DNA from: Mesostigma viride
Lineage: Eukaryota; Streptophyta; Mesostigmatophyceae; Mesostigmatales; Mesostigmataceae
Assembly (NCBI GenBank): GCA_009746045.1
Contig: RPFO01001137.1
Coordinates: 21,001-85,000 of the forward strand
Reading direction: 5' to 3'
Length of the DNA: 64,000 nucleotides
In this document: in pieces, positions 10,288-20,039 of the stretch
How positions within the stretch are numbered: the stretch's first letter is position 1
Layout: each line of letters opens with the position of its first letter
The notes under the pieces: model-generated
Seen by the model: only the letters and a program-made list of their open reading frames with translations
Database searches by the model: none
What the model was told of the DNA's origin: nothing
Made by a program: the position numbers and the translations under genes

Positions 10288-12775
10288 ATGGCTGCCGCGC
10301 CCACGACCATGGCAGCCGCAGGGCGGCTCATTAGGGGCCTTCGAGTTATAGCGTTCCTGCGGTCCTGTTCGGGGCTGACTGGGCAGAGGAGAAATATGGT
10401 GAAAATTATGCGAATGTGCGCATACCGGGGACAGTAACGCGGGTGACACGAGACAAATCGCAGGCATTTTGCTTGTTCGATGGCGATAAAAGGCCGCTCC
10501 CACTCACGAAGGACCAGGTTTTTGAGTATCTGGTGGCTGCTGACGATGTGGGGGATGGTGCTGATGAAATTCCTGGCCCGGCAGAGTCGCGGGAGGCGAC
10601 CCCTGAGGCGGATGAGGTGGAGCAGTCGGACGCTGGGTCTGAGGAGGAATACGAGGAGGAGGAGGAGGATGACGGCAAGGATGATGAGGAGGACATCGAG
10701 GAGTCTCCGGTGAAGAAGCGCAAGCGTTCACGAGCCAAGAAAGCTGCCAATATACCCTCCCGGCGCCAGAGGATCGCTGTGGGCAGAAAGAAAGGCAAGA
10801 AATCGATGGGCGCGCGCGGGAAGAGGAATCTGACCCGGAAGAGGAGGAACATCTGCAAAAGCAGGGCGATGGCGTGGAGGACATGCCTGAGCAGGATGTG
10901 GCCGATCCGGTGCTAAGCGACGATGAGCTTGCTGATGAGGGAAGTGCCTCGGATCCTGCACGAGGGTGGGTTTTGGGGGTGGGAGCACCCGACTACCACG
11001 TGCAGTCTCTGTCGACCAACATTGCCGTCGACGTTGCCATGCCTGTTCCTGAGCAGGCCAAGCTGCCTGGCGGCAACCAGACAAAGTACCAGGAGAGCCC
11101 TGTCGACATCTTTGCTCTGCTGTGGACACGAGATGATGTGCTGGGCCCTATTGTGGAGGAGACCAACAGGTATGCCAACATGAAGCTTGCCACTCTGCCA
11201 CCCCAGGCACGTGAGTGGGCGCCATTGACCATCCATGAGCTGGCCAAGTGGTTGGGCATCCTGGTTACCATGGGCCTTGGGCGCCTGCCTAACGCACAGC
11301 TCTACTTCGTTGACCGCAAGGTGGGCATGGCCACAGCCCCGGGCCTTCAGCACGCCATGCCATTCAAGCGTTTCCAGCAGATCACACGCTTCCTGCACTT
11401 CAGGGACAGTGCCTTCAAGCCAGCCAACACCGACTCCCGCGAGTACCGCCTCTACCAGTTCGAGTGGCTCGAGATCCACCTCAACAAGGCGTACAAGAAG
11501 TACTGCACGCTCGGGGGGAAGTGCGCCATCGACGAGCGCTGTGTGGGCACCGGCCACAAATACTGCATGATTCGCTGCTTCAACCCACTGAAGCCAGCCC
11601 CCTTCCACATCCTGGGGTACTCTGCGTGTGGCCACCCCAGCGGCTACCTGTGGCACTACCACACCTACGACAAGCTGCCGGAGGAGCAGCACACGCTCAA
11701 GGTCGTGCAGCTCCTTGGGGAGACCCTGCCCCACTCCATGGACGTGGCCATGGACAGGTGGTACACCAGCCGGCCAGCCGTGGAGTGGCTGCATGAGCAG
11801 GGCCACAACGTGGTCGGCACGGTTGTGCCCAACCGCAGGGGCATCCCCTGGGCTGAGCTCAAGATGCTCATCCCCAAGGGCAAGGCACTCAAGCAGGGCT
11901 TCTACGCGTGGGCAGTGCACGAGGAGACGGGGCTGCAGGCGCTTGTGTGGATGGACCGCAAGCTCGTGTACCTGCTGCAGAAGGGGTATGGCCTGCAGGA
12001 GATCATGGTGGACCGCCATGGCGGGCGTGGCAATGCCAGGGTGAACGTCCCAGCACCGTCAGCCGTCCCCAACTACTGGTCATGCTACAAAGCAGTCGAC
12101 CTGTTTGACCAGCTGGCTGCCGAATACGACGTGGGCAAGGCCCTGGTGAGCAAGGTGTGGTGGCACAGGGCCTTTGGGGCCCACCTGGTGAATGCCATCA
12201 CCAATGCATACCTGCTGATGACCTTTGTCAACCGTTCACAGTCGATCGATCCTGCATGAGCCACTACACCTTCCTCAGTGTCACTGCTGGCAGATCAGCT
12301 GGGCAGCAACAAGTGGCCAGGGGCGCCTGCCCCTGTGAGGCAGCTCACCCTCATCCCACTCAGGGAGGGACGGTTTGATGGCAACCACCAGGCCCAGCGC
12401 ATTCCATTCGCGGTCGAGGCCGACTGCGCGGTCTGCGCTGCCACAACCACCACCGGCGATCGCAAGCGCACAAGCTCGTGGTGCCCAGAGTGTGACATTG
12501 CCCTGTGCAGCAGCGTGGAGTACCCGTGCTTCCAGATTTTCCACTCAGGCCGAGTGCCAGGGATGGACGAGATCGAGGGGGAGCCAGCACCTGACCCCAG
12601 GCACTCCAAGCCACTCACCCAGAAGGGCGTGAGGGGGAGGGAGTGGTTGGCGGTGAGGCAGACCCGCGCAGGGGCAACGCCTGGTTCCACCCTGCAAGGG
12701 AATGCTAGGAAGGCCTGGCTGAAGGCCCACTGCCCCATCAACAAGAACAAGAACAAGAACAAGAAGAAGAAGTAG
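10288..12775 (+). pseudogene. piggyBac transposase, broken by frameshifts and one stop
   Basis: A DDE transposase that cuts and pastes the element at TTAA. Reading starts at ATG 10288, shifts frame near 10335, runs through an N-terminal region with an acidic block and a nuclear-localisation-like KKRKRSRAKK (~10710), and shifts again between about 10770 and 10830. The DDE core (DDE_Tnp_1_7 type) is then open to a TGA at 12257-12259. It has the first Asp in AIDERCVG (11531-11533), the second in MDRWYTS (11753-11755), a WMDRK Asp near 11953 and the VDLFDQ pair (12098-12100 and 12107-12109). The same frame continues after the TGA to 12775 with the family's C-terminal cysteine domain (CAVC, CPEC, CSS, CFQIFH). 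Overall length is about 800 codons, long for the family, because of the acidic N-terminus and Lys-rich tail. Confidence 0.9.
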
Positions 12776-13572
12776 AAGTCCACCTCCCCATAGGCCAGCA
12801 GGTCATGCTATTGTATCACACACCATAGGCAGTTTGCACACTAGTGGCTCCTCTTGACAGGCTTGTGTGTTGCTTTTTTTCAGTTTTGCATGTGTGCCCT
12901 GTTTGGTAGTGCATGATGATCTGATTGCTGTATGGAATAGCATGTCAGTGGTGTCATGTGCATGGTGGTGTGGCTCACCACGTGTAGCTTGATAGCTGAC
13001 AGCCCCACTAGTGCTTGTAAATGGCAGTCAAGCATGCAGTGTTTGCATGACTCTAGCCAGTTTAGTTTACATGGCCACCTTGGTTGTAACTGCAACCATT
13101 TTGAGCTTGGGGGAATAATAAATAGGGTGGGGAACTGGGGATATACCCTTGTGTCCCAGCGTGTGCCAGCACCCACTCCTTTAATTACGCATGTCTTTGC
13201 CAGCATAATAAAGACTTTTATTGCAAACATTCAGTCCAAACTGTCAGAGATATTCATGCATTATGTGTATGCAAGTAATTGAGTCATTGGACTCACAATA
13301 ATGGTGGCAACCATGAGAAATGATGCATTATGTAAAAATGACAGTTTCGGCCGGTTTATGGGCTGCTGGGTGTACAGGGTGTAACTGCTGGCATACCCAT
13401 CCAACCATTGACCCCAGTGGCTCAAACTATTCACCAACTAACTTTTCACCATCCCTGAAGTGGTAGGAGTCTAGGTCTTATAACATAATTCGAAATGTAC
13501 ATTCTACCAAAAATGAAAAAGCGCGTCTTGACCCCCCTGACTTTGATGGCAGTTATATATGGCCTACCCTGC

Positions 13573-14979
13573 ATATATGTAAGCTCCCTCCAGTCGGCCT
13601 TGGCGCAGCTGGTCCCGGGCCCCGACCTGCCGCCACATGCTATTCGCATTGCCTCCCTGCCTGCACGGATGGGTGGCTGTGGTCTGACTCGTGCCGCCCG
13701 GCTGGCCCCAGCAGCATTTTTGGGCTCCGTCGCTCAGTCGTGGGCGGAAAGCTGCCGGCTCCTGCCCCTTTTGGCAACGGCAGCGCCTGACCTCCTGGAC
13801 CCCAGCAGCCCTTTGCCCTTCGTCACCGCCATCCAGGAGGCCTATGCTGAGATCCAGCAGGCCTGTTCTCCCGTCCGTGCCGCTCAGGCGGTACAGCGCC
13901 ACCTCCCTCGCGGCACTCCCTCGGTCGCCTCAGTTCAATCTCCCGCCGCATTCCCTGCTCGCGTCATCGATAAACACCAGAAAACCTACGCGGGTATTCT
14001 GCACACGGCTGATTGGATTGCTCTTTTCGCGGACCTCAACGCTCAGGGACGTGCGTGGCTGTTCTCGCTTTCCTTGCGGAGTGTGGGCTCGGCGTACCTT
14101 CGTGCTCTTCCGGCCATGGCCCCCCCATTCGCCTTGGCTCCCAGCCACTACTCGGTGGCGCTCCGGCACCAGCTATTTGCCCCGCAGCCTCTTGTTCCGG
14201 CCGGGCGGCCTTGTGGTAGCTGTGGGCAGCCGCTGGATCCCACGGGGACTCACTACCTTGCCTGCATGGGGGGCCAACAGAATCAGAATTGGTATTTGTA
14301 TTTGCACACTGTCCTCCTGACGGTGGTGCTCGCCATGATTCGGTCGGTTTTCCCCCACGCGAACATCCGGTCCGAGGATGCGGATGGCGCTGCCTTCTAT
14401 TCCCCCACCAACCACCGGCCTGACATCGTGGTGCTGGACTTTGAGGGGGGTGGCCGGCATCTGCTTATTGACGTTTCGGTGGCGCGGCCCTTGGCTCTTA
14501 GCCACGTGGCTGGGGCCTCCCTCACGGCAGGTTACACGGCGGACCGGGCGGAGCGGGCCAAGCTCCTGGCCTACGGCGACGTCGGGCACCATCGTGTGGT
14601 GCCCTTTGTCCTGGAGGAGTTTGGGGCCATGGGGCCCCTGACCTCCGCCTTCTTCAAGGAGTGTTGCCGGCTCCGGGAGGACCGGCTGGACCTGGAGGGC
14701 CAGCGGGCCCCATGGTCGGCGCGGACCTGGACGTCATATTGGCGTCAGCGCTTGTCGGTGGCGCTGACTCGGGCCATGGCGGACATCATGCTCCGCCGTA
14801 CGCGGGCTGATTTTGCGGTGCAGCAGGGCTCTTAGGTTCCTCCCGTTAGGAGTTTCCATTGGTCTTATGGTAGTATAGAGCTTTGACATGGCTCTGTATA
14901 TAGGTTTATAGCTGGGCGTTTGCTTTGGTTTGAGTGATTTCACTCTGCTGTAAGTAATTATATTTTTAATATATGTAAG
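13573..14979 (+). mobile_element. 5'-truncated LINE inserted in the piggyBac element, 11-bp target duplication
   Basis: The 11-mer ATATATGTAAG lies at 13573-13583 and again at 14969-14979, flanking a ~1.39 kb LINE 3' part (13584-14968). The right part is shared with the three LINE copies at 18166-19921 down to the final TTTTTAAT. The insertion sits in the 3' untranslated part of the piggyBac element and so is younger than that element. The target is an AT-repeat followed by GT, as at the other copies. Confidence 0.85.
13584..14835 (+). pseudogene. LINE ORF C-terminus with CCHC finger and restriction-like endonuclease
   Basis: An open frame of about 417 codons within the LINE insertion, ending TAG at 14833-14835. 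The frame happens to extend upstream to 13495 into piggyBac sequence. A CGSCGQ...THYLAC zinc finger (C-x2-C-x9-H-x3-C, near 14212-14263) is followed by RPDIVVLDF (~14419) and LLIDVSVARP (~14461). This is the finger plus PD-(D/E)XK arrangement at the C-terminus of LINEs with a restriction-like endonuclease (R2/CRE-like, also found in Dualen-type elements). The RT domain is absent because of 5' truncation, so the copy is dead although its frame is intact. Confidence 0.75.
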
Positions 14980-15117
14980 GTTGTGATATACCAAGCCGAA
15001 GGGCAACTCATGGACATGCTTGCCCCCCAAGGACAGCCATTGGATATGGGTAGGTTGGATGGCATCTGGTTTGCAAAATTGTGAAGATCCAGCCGATTTA
15101 TCGGCAGGATCTCGGCT

Positions 15118-15127
15118 CATTTAGGGG
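15118..15127 (-). repeat. Right terminal inverted repeat of the piggyBac element
   Basis: CATTTAGGGG on the plus strand, followed by TTAA at 15128-15131; inverse of 9962-9971. Confidence 0.9.
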
Positions 15128-15460
15128 TTAAGGGCCACACTGGCTAAGGGCCACCCCTGGACCCCCAGCCCCCACCCCATGCAGCATTTTGCTGCAATTT
15201 GGTTTGAAATGTCCAGATTAATACATTACAGGTGGCAGCGTAGCCGGTAAGGGAAGGGCCCCAGCGGTTGCGTCCAGGCCATGCCGTGATTCGATCCATC
15301 CAGCTGCAAGCTTGTTGTCGGTCGTTGCTTCGCATACCGCGCCGTACTTACTTGCACCCCTTGGATTAGCAACGCACTTTGCACATGCAAGGGTACGTGC
15401 TCCGCATCGAGCTCGACACGCAGCTTGTTCACTGTTCCATAAAACCGGCGTTCATTCACC

Positions 15461-15787
15461 ATGACGACCACAAGCCATCGAGTCGTGATGTCCAGCGGAC
15501 GTCACCCTGAAAGGTTTGGCGTATTACAGTACGATAATCACGGCGTGCCAGTACAGTATGTAGAGGTTGCTGCTGGCTGGGAGTTGAAGCCAGGAAATCC
15601 TCGCGACAAAAATGCTATCGCAGTTTCGTTAAACGGCGACAAAGTAGGCTACTTATAACTTAGCCGTGGAGGAGGCAAGCTTACTTACATGTTGGCTCCG
15701 CTGTACGTTCAGGGCCGGCTCGATCACCATGGAGCTTGCATGGTTGGGACAATGAAGTCCCACCCGTATCGATGGCAGATCCTTTGA
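15461..15787 (+). pseudogene. HIRAN-like domain protein with an in-frame TAA
   Basis: ATG at 15461 opens a frame whose residues about 25-65 read like a HIRAN domain: VAAGWELKPGNPRDKNAIAV followed by KVGYL, matching the family's pattern of aG-x-L, Np-D-NAI-V and vGYL. TAA at 15656-15658 stops it, but the same frame continues for 42 codons (SRGGGKLTYMLAPLYVQGRL) to TGA at 15785-15787, in keeping with the remaining HIRAN strands. HIRAN domains bind DNA 3' ends or stalled-fork structures and occur alone or fused to helicases. Here it is a stand-alone copy of about 108 codons and probably a pseudogene. Positions 15132-15460 and 15788-16080 hold nothing I recognise. Confidence 0.55.
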
Positions 15788-16204
15788 GCTACATTTACCA
15801 TTGTACATGGAAATGTAGGTGACATTACCCGGCAGCTTGCTCGATGAGTTGGGAAATGCGCTTTGCATTGGTTAAGCTATCTCTTGTATGCTTCGTCAAA
15901 TGGACTTGATAATTTGACATGTATTGGGCTTGACGTGGTCCCATCTTGATGTACTTGTGAAATGTGAAGGTAATTTTCATGCTGGTGAAATTTAGAGGCT
16001 TTCAGCTATGAACATTGACAGTAGTGTGAGCTTAGCAAGTACCACCAAAGTTACTCTTACGATGCAAACATTATCAAGTTTCTAGATATCCTTCTGCCCT
16101 TGCCCTTGCCATTGCCCTTGCCCATCGATCATACAGCTTGCAATTGCCCTTGCCCTTGGCCATCATACTTGCCCTTGCCCATCATACTTGCCCTTGCCCT
16201 AAGT

Positions 16205-17085
16205 TGCCCTTGTCCTTGCCCTTGCCCTTAATTGCCCTTGCCCTTGCCCTTGCCCTTGCCCTTGCCCTTGCCCTTGCCCTTGCCCTTGCCCTTGCCCTTG
16301 CCCTTGCCCTTGCCCTTGCCCTTGCCCTTGCCCTTGCCCTTGCCCTTGCCCTTGCCCTTGCCCTTGCCCTTGCCCTTGCCCTTGCCCTTGCCCTTGCCCT
16401 TGCCCTTGCCCTTGCCCTTGCCCTTGCCCTTGCCCTTTGTCCTTGCCCTTGCCCTTGCCCTTGCCCTTGCCCTTGCCCTTGCCCTTGCCCTTGCCCTTCA
16501 TTGCCCTTGCCCTTGCCCTTGCCCTTGCCCTTGCCCTTGCCCTTGCCCTTGCCCTTGCCCTTGCCCTTGCCCTTGCCCTTGCCCTTGCCCTTGCCCTTGC
16601 CCTTGCCCTTGCCCTTGCCCTTGCCCTTGCCCTTGCCCTTGCCCTTGCCCTTGCCCTTGCCCTTGCCCTTGCCCTTGCCCTTGCCCTTGCCCTTGCCCTT
16701 GCCCTTGCCCTTGCCCTTGCCCTTGCCCTTGCCCTTGCCCTTGCCCTTGCCCTTGCCCTTGCATGCCCTTGCCCTTGCCCTTGCCCTTGCCCTTGCCCTT
16801 GCCCTTGCCCTCTTGCCCTTGCCCTTGCCCTTGCCCTTGCCCTTGCCCTCTTGCCCTTGCCCTTGCCCTTGCCCTTGCCCTTGCCCTTGCCCTTGCATGC
16901 CCTTGCCCTTGCCCTTGCCCTTGCCCTTGCCCTTGCCCTTGCCCTTGCCCTTGCCCTTGCCCTTGCCCTTGCCCTTGCCCTTGCCCTTGCCCTTGCCCTT
17001 GCCCTTGCCCTTGCCCTTGCCCTTGCCCTTGCCCTTGCCCTTGCCCTTGCCCTTGCCCTTGCCCTTGCGCTTGCATGCCCTTGCC
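16205..17085 (+). repeat. ~0.9 kb (TTGCCC)n hexanucleotide array
   Basis: A nearly perfect TTGCCC array with rare interruptions (for example GCATGC joints near 16763 and 16895 and a TCTTG joint near 16811). A less regular lead-in starts near 16090. All overlapping open frames (Pro-Leu, Ala-Leu, Cys-Pro repeats) are artefacts of the repeat. Confidence 0.96.
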
Positions 17086-17089
17086 CATC

Positions 17090-17845
17090 ATATGTTGCAC
17101 GGATGCAACATGCCGTTTGTGGTATTAAATTATCGATCCATCCCGGTCGATCGGCGCCGACCGTAATCCGGCGCCAGTGCCGAGGCCATAGTATAGTTGG
17201 CAGCCGAGGCAATCCGCCGTGTGGAAGTAAGTGTAGAAGTTTTGCTGACGAACTTGGCCTTTGCGCCGTAGGCAGACCTAGCGCCTGAACGGGAGTTACG
17301 GGACTGAGCCAAGTGGCACTGCACACGCGTTATGATGGTACCTACGGACATTTGGATATTTTTCAGGAGAGGCCTCTAGCCGTACTGGCCTTTATTGTGT
17401 TCTAGACGGTTCGAGAAGCCCGTCCCCGCGGACCTGACGTCATGCCTGGTTGGCAGAGCTAGGCGCAGCCACCAACGGGGACGAAGGGACAAAATAGGCA
17501 AGGCACGAGCTATGCCAGCAATCCGGACCTTGTATCGTAATTTACCACGTTGCTCTACAGATTATTTACCATCGCTTAATCCTGGAGTGTGATTCTCCTG
17601 TGGGCTCGAGTGTGAATCCCTCGCCTACTGGGTGTAAGTCTTCCCGCATTGAGTGTTTTTATCTGTGTGGTAACATTGTAAAATACGAAACCGGTTTTCC
17701 GGGTTTGAGCTTATTCGTATTGTGTGACAAGTATTCTTAAGCCACCATCGTGCGCTGTGACGCATAGGAAGTCAAACGTCTTTCGCATTCATTCTCAATC
17801 ATTAAGGCGCTATTTTAAATAGCCATACATGTTAAATCATACTTG
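17090..17845. other. Unique spacer between two TTGCCC arrays
   Basis: I see no coding signal, RNA gene or terminal repeat in this 0.75 kb stretch. It separates two arrays of the same hexanucleotide and may be an insertion that split a single array. Confidence 0.4.
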
Positions 17846-18085
17846 CCCTGAATTGCCCTTGCCCTTGCCCTTGCCCATCATACTTGCCCTGAATCGCCCT
17901 TGTCCTTGCCCTTGCCCTTGCCCATCATACTTGCCCTGAATTGCCCTGAATTGCCCTTGCCCTTGCCCTTGCCCATCATACTTGCCCTGAATTGCCCTTG
18001 CCCTTGCCCTTGCCCTTGCCCTTGCCCTTGCCCTTGCCCTTGCCCTTGCCCTTGCCCTTGCCCTTGCCCTTGCCCTCGCCCTTGC
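17846..18085 (+). repeat. Second TTGCCC array with CATCATAC interruptions
   Basis: Short runs of TTGCCC are separated by CATCATACTTGCCCTGAAT joints, repeated four times before a longer pure run (about 17993-18085). The joints resemble the lead-in of the first array near 16160-16200, so both arrays share an ancestral sequence. Confidence 0.92.
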
Positions 18086-18165
18086 CCCGCATCGATTGGG
18101 CAGGGCGCGCGCAAGTTAATTGCCGTGGGTTGCGACGGGACAAGGGGACCCTGGCATATATATGT

Positions 18166-18688
18166 TGTCCTCCTGACGGTGGTGCTCGCCATGATTCGGT
18201 CGGTTTTCCCCCACGCGAACATCCGGTCCGAGGATGCGGATGGCGCTGCCTTCTATTCCCCCAACCACCGGCCTGACATCGTGGTGCTGGACTTTGAGGG
18301 GGGTGGCCGGCATCTGCTTATTGACGTTTCGGTGGCGCGGCCCTTGGCTCTTAGCCACGTGGCTGGGGCCTCCCTCACGGCAGGTTACACGGCGGACCGG
18401 GCGGAGCGGGCCAAGCTCCTGGCCTACGGCGACGTCGGGCACCATCGTGTGGTGCCCTTTGTCCTGGAGGAGTTTGGGGCCATGGGGCCCCTGACCTCCG
18501 CCTTCTTCAAGGAGTGTTGCCGGCTCCGGGAGGACCGGCTGGACCTGGAGGGCCAGCGGGCCCCATGGTCGGCGCGGACCTGGACGTCATATTGGCGTCA
18601 GCGCTTGTCGGTGGCGCTGACTCGGGCCATGGCGGACATCATGCTCCGCCGTACGCGGGCTGATTTTGCGGTGCAGCAGGGCTATTAG
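18166..18688 (+). pseudogene. LINE endonuclease-domain fragment (copy 2)
   Basis: An open frame matching the last ~175 codons of copy 1, including RPDIVVLDF and LLIDVSV, ending TAG at 18686-18688. The zinc finger and everything upstream are missing. The open frame continues artificially into the TTGCCC array on its left. Confidence 0.75.
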
Positions 18689-18830
18689 GTTCCTCCCGTT
18701 AGGCGTTTCCATTGGTCTTATCGTAGTATAGAGCTTTGACATGGCTCTGTATATAGGTTTATAGCTGGGCGTTTGCTTTGGTTTGAGTGATTTCACTCTG
18801 CTGTAAGTAATTATATTTTTAATATATATG
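18166..18830 (+). mobile_element. LINE 3' fragment, copy 2 (first of a head-to-tail trio)
   Basis: Begins TGTCCTCC directly after ATATATATGT, at a point equal to 14309 of the copy at 13584. It continues collinearly through the stop codon and 3' UTR to TTTTTAAT, then ATATATATG. Nearly identical to copy 1 by eye, so recent. Confidence 0.88.
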
Positions 18831-19147
18831 TTGCCGGCTCCGGGAGGACCGGCTGGACCTGGAGGGCCAGCGGGCCCCATGGTCGGCGCGGACCTGGACG
18901 TCATATTGGCGTCAGCGCTTGTCGGTGGCGCTGACTCGGGCCATGGCTGACATCATGCTCCGCCGTATGCGGGCTGATTTTGCTGTGCAGCAGGGCTATT
19001 GGGTTCCTCCCGTCAGGAGTTTCCATTGGTCTTATCGTAGTATAGAGCTTTGACATGGCTCTGTATATAGGTTTATAGCTGGGCGTTTGCTTTGGTTTGA
19101 GTGATTTCACTCTGCTGTAAGTAATTATATTTTTAATATATATATGT
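18831..19147 (+). mobile_element. LINE 3' fragment, copy 3
   Basis: Starts TTGCCGGCTCCGG directly at the 3' end of copy 2, equal to about 14663 of copy 1. It runs to the same 3' end plus an ATATATATGT stretch. The stop codon of the LINE ORF has become TGG. Only the last ~310 bp of the element are present. Confidence 0.87.
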
Positions 19148-19921
19148 AGCTGTGGGCAGCCGCTGGATCCCACGGGGACTCACTATACCTTGCCTGCATG
19201 GGGGGCCAACAGAATCAGAATTGGTATTTGTATTTGCACACTGTCCTCCTGACGGTGGTGCTCGCCATGGTTCGGTCGGTTTTCCCCCACGCGAACATCC
19301 GGTCCGAGGATGCGGATGGCGCTGCCTTCTATTCCCCCAACCACCGGCCTGACATCATGGTGCTGGACTTTGAGGGGGGTGCATGGCCGGCATCTGCTTA
19401 TTGACGTTTCGGTGGCGCGGCCCCGGCTTGGCTCTTAGCCACGTGGCTGGGGCCTCCCTCACGGCAGGTTACACGGCGGACCGGGCGGAGCGAGCCAAGC
19501 TCCTGGCCTACGGCGACGTCGGGCACCATCGTGTGGTGCCCTTTGTCCTGGAGGAGTTTTGGGCCATGGGGCCCCTGACCTCCGCCTTCTTCAAGGAGTG
19601 TTGCCTGCTCCGGGCTCAGGACGGGCTGGACCTGGAGCCGGGCCAGCGGGCCCCATGGTCGGCGCGGACCTGGACGTCATATTAGCGTCAGCGCTTGTCG
19701 GTGGCGCTGACTCGGGCCATGGCTGACATCATGCTCTGCCGTACGCGGGCTGATTTTGCGGTGCAGCAGGGCTATTAGGTTCCTCCCGTTAGGAGTTTCC
19801 ATTGGTCTTATCGTAGTATAGAGCTTTGACATGGCTCTGTATATAGGTTTATAGCTGGGCGTTTGCTTTGGTTTGAGTGATTTCACTCTGCTGTAAGTAA
19901 TTATATATTTAATATATATGT
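19148..19921 (+). mobile_element. LINE 3' fragment, copy 4
   Basis: Starts at AGCTGTGGGCAGCC directly at the 3' end of copy 3, equal to about 14218 of copy 1, and runs to the common 3' end and AATATATATGT. It has small indels (extra TA near 19187, extra GCA near 19380, extra bases near 19425 and 19615) that break the frame, so it is older than copy 2. Confidence 0.87.
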
Positions 19922-20039
19922 AGGAGGACTGGTGTACGTCTAGCTGGCTGGCCATGCAGTCCTAAGCCGGCCGCCCGCAGATCGAGCCCACAGATCGGTA
20001 TAATAAATATAAATATTTCACCTGCATGGTCTGTGCGGG

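Larger units (their letters stand above)
9958..15131 (+). mobile_element. piggyBac-family DNA transposon with TTAA target duplication
   Basis: The element starts CCCCTAAATG at 9962 directly after TTAA (9958-9961). It ends with the inverse, CATTTAGGGG, at 15118-15127, directly before TTAA (15128-15131). TTAA target duplications and termini with runs of C/G are diagnostic of piggyBac. Inside each end is a near-palindromic CCGATNNATCGG motif (about 10012-10023 and 15093-15104), which may act as a subterminal transposase site. The element encodes a DDE transposase (10288-12775). It also hosts a later LINE insertion (13573-14979), so its length without the LINE is about 3.8 kb. Regions 9972-10287 and 12776-13572 show no other gene. 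Confidence 0.92.

Noticed and set aside
12257-12259. TGA in the piggyBac ORF as selenocysteine or a reassigned codon
   Set aside because: TGA ends the carrier gene and other ORFs here, and the same gene has frameshifts, so mutation is simpler.
13495-13583. Upstream extension of the LINE frame to 13495
   Set aside because: The target duplication at 13573-13583 marks the LINE border, so the extension is piggyBac sequence read by chance.
16138-17326. Open frames with Pro-Leu, Ala-Leu, Cys-Pro or Gly-Gln repeats
   Set aside because: Forced by the TTGCCC hexanucleotide, which stays open in several frames.
16205-18085. TTGCCC arrays as telomeric repeats
   Set aside because: The unit does not match known telomere types (TTAGGG, TTTAGGG, TTTTAGGG) and is internal.
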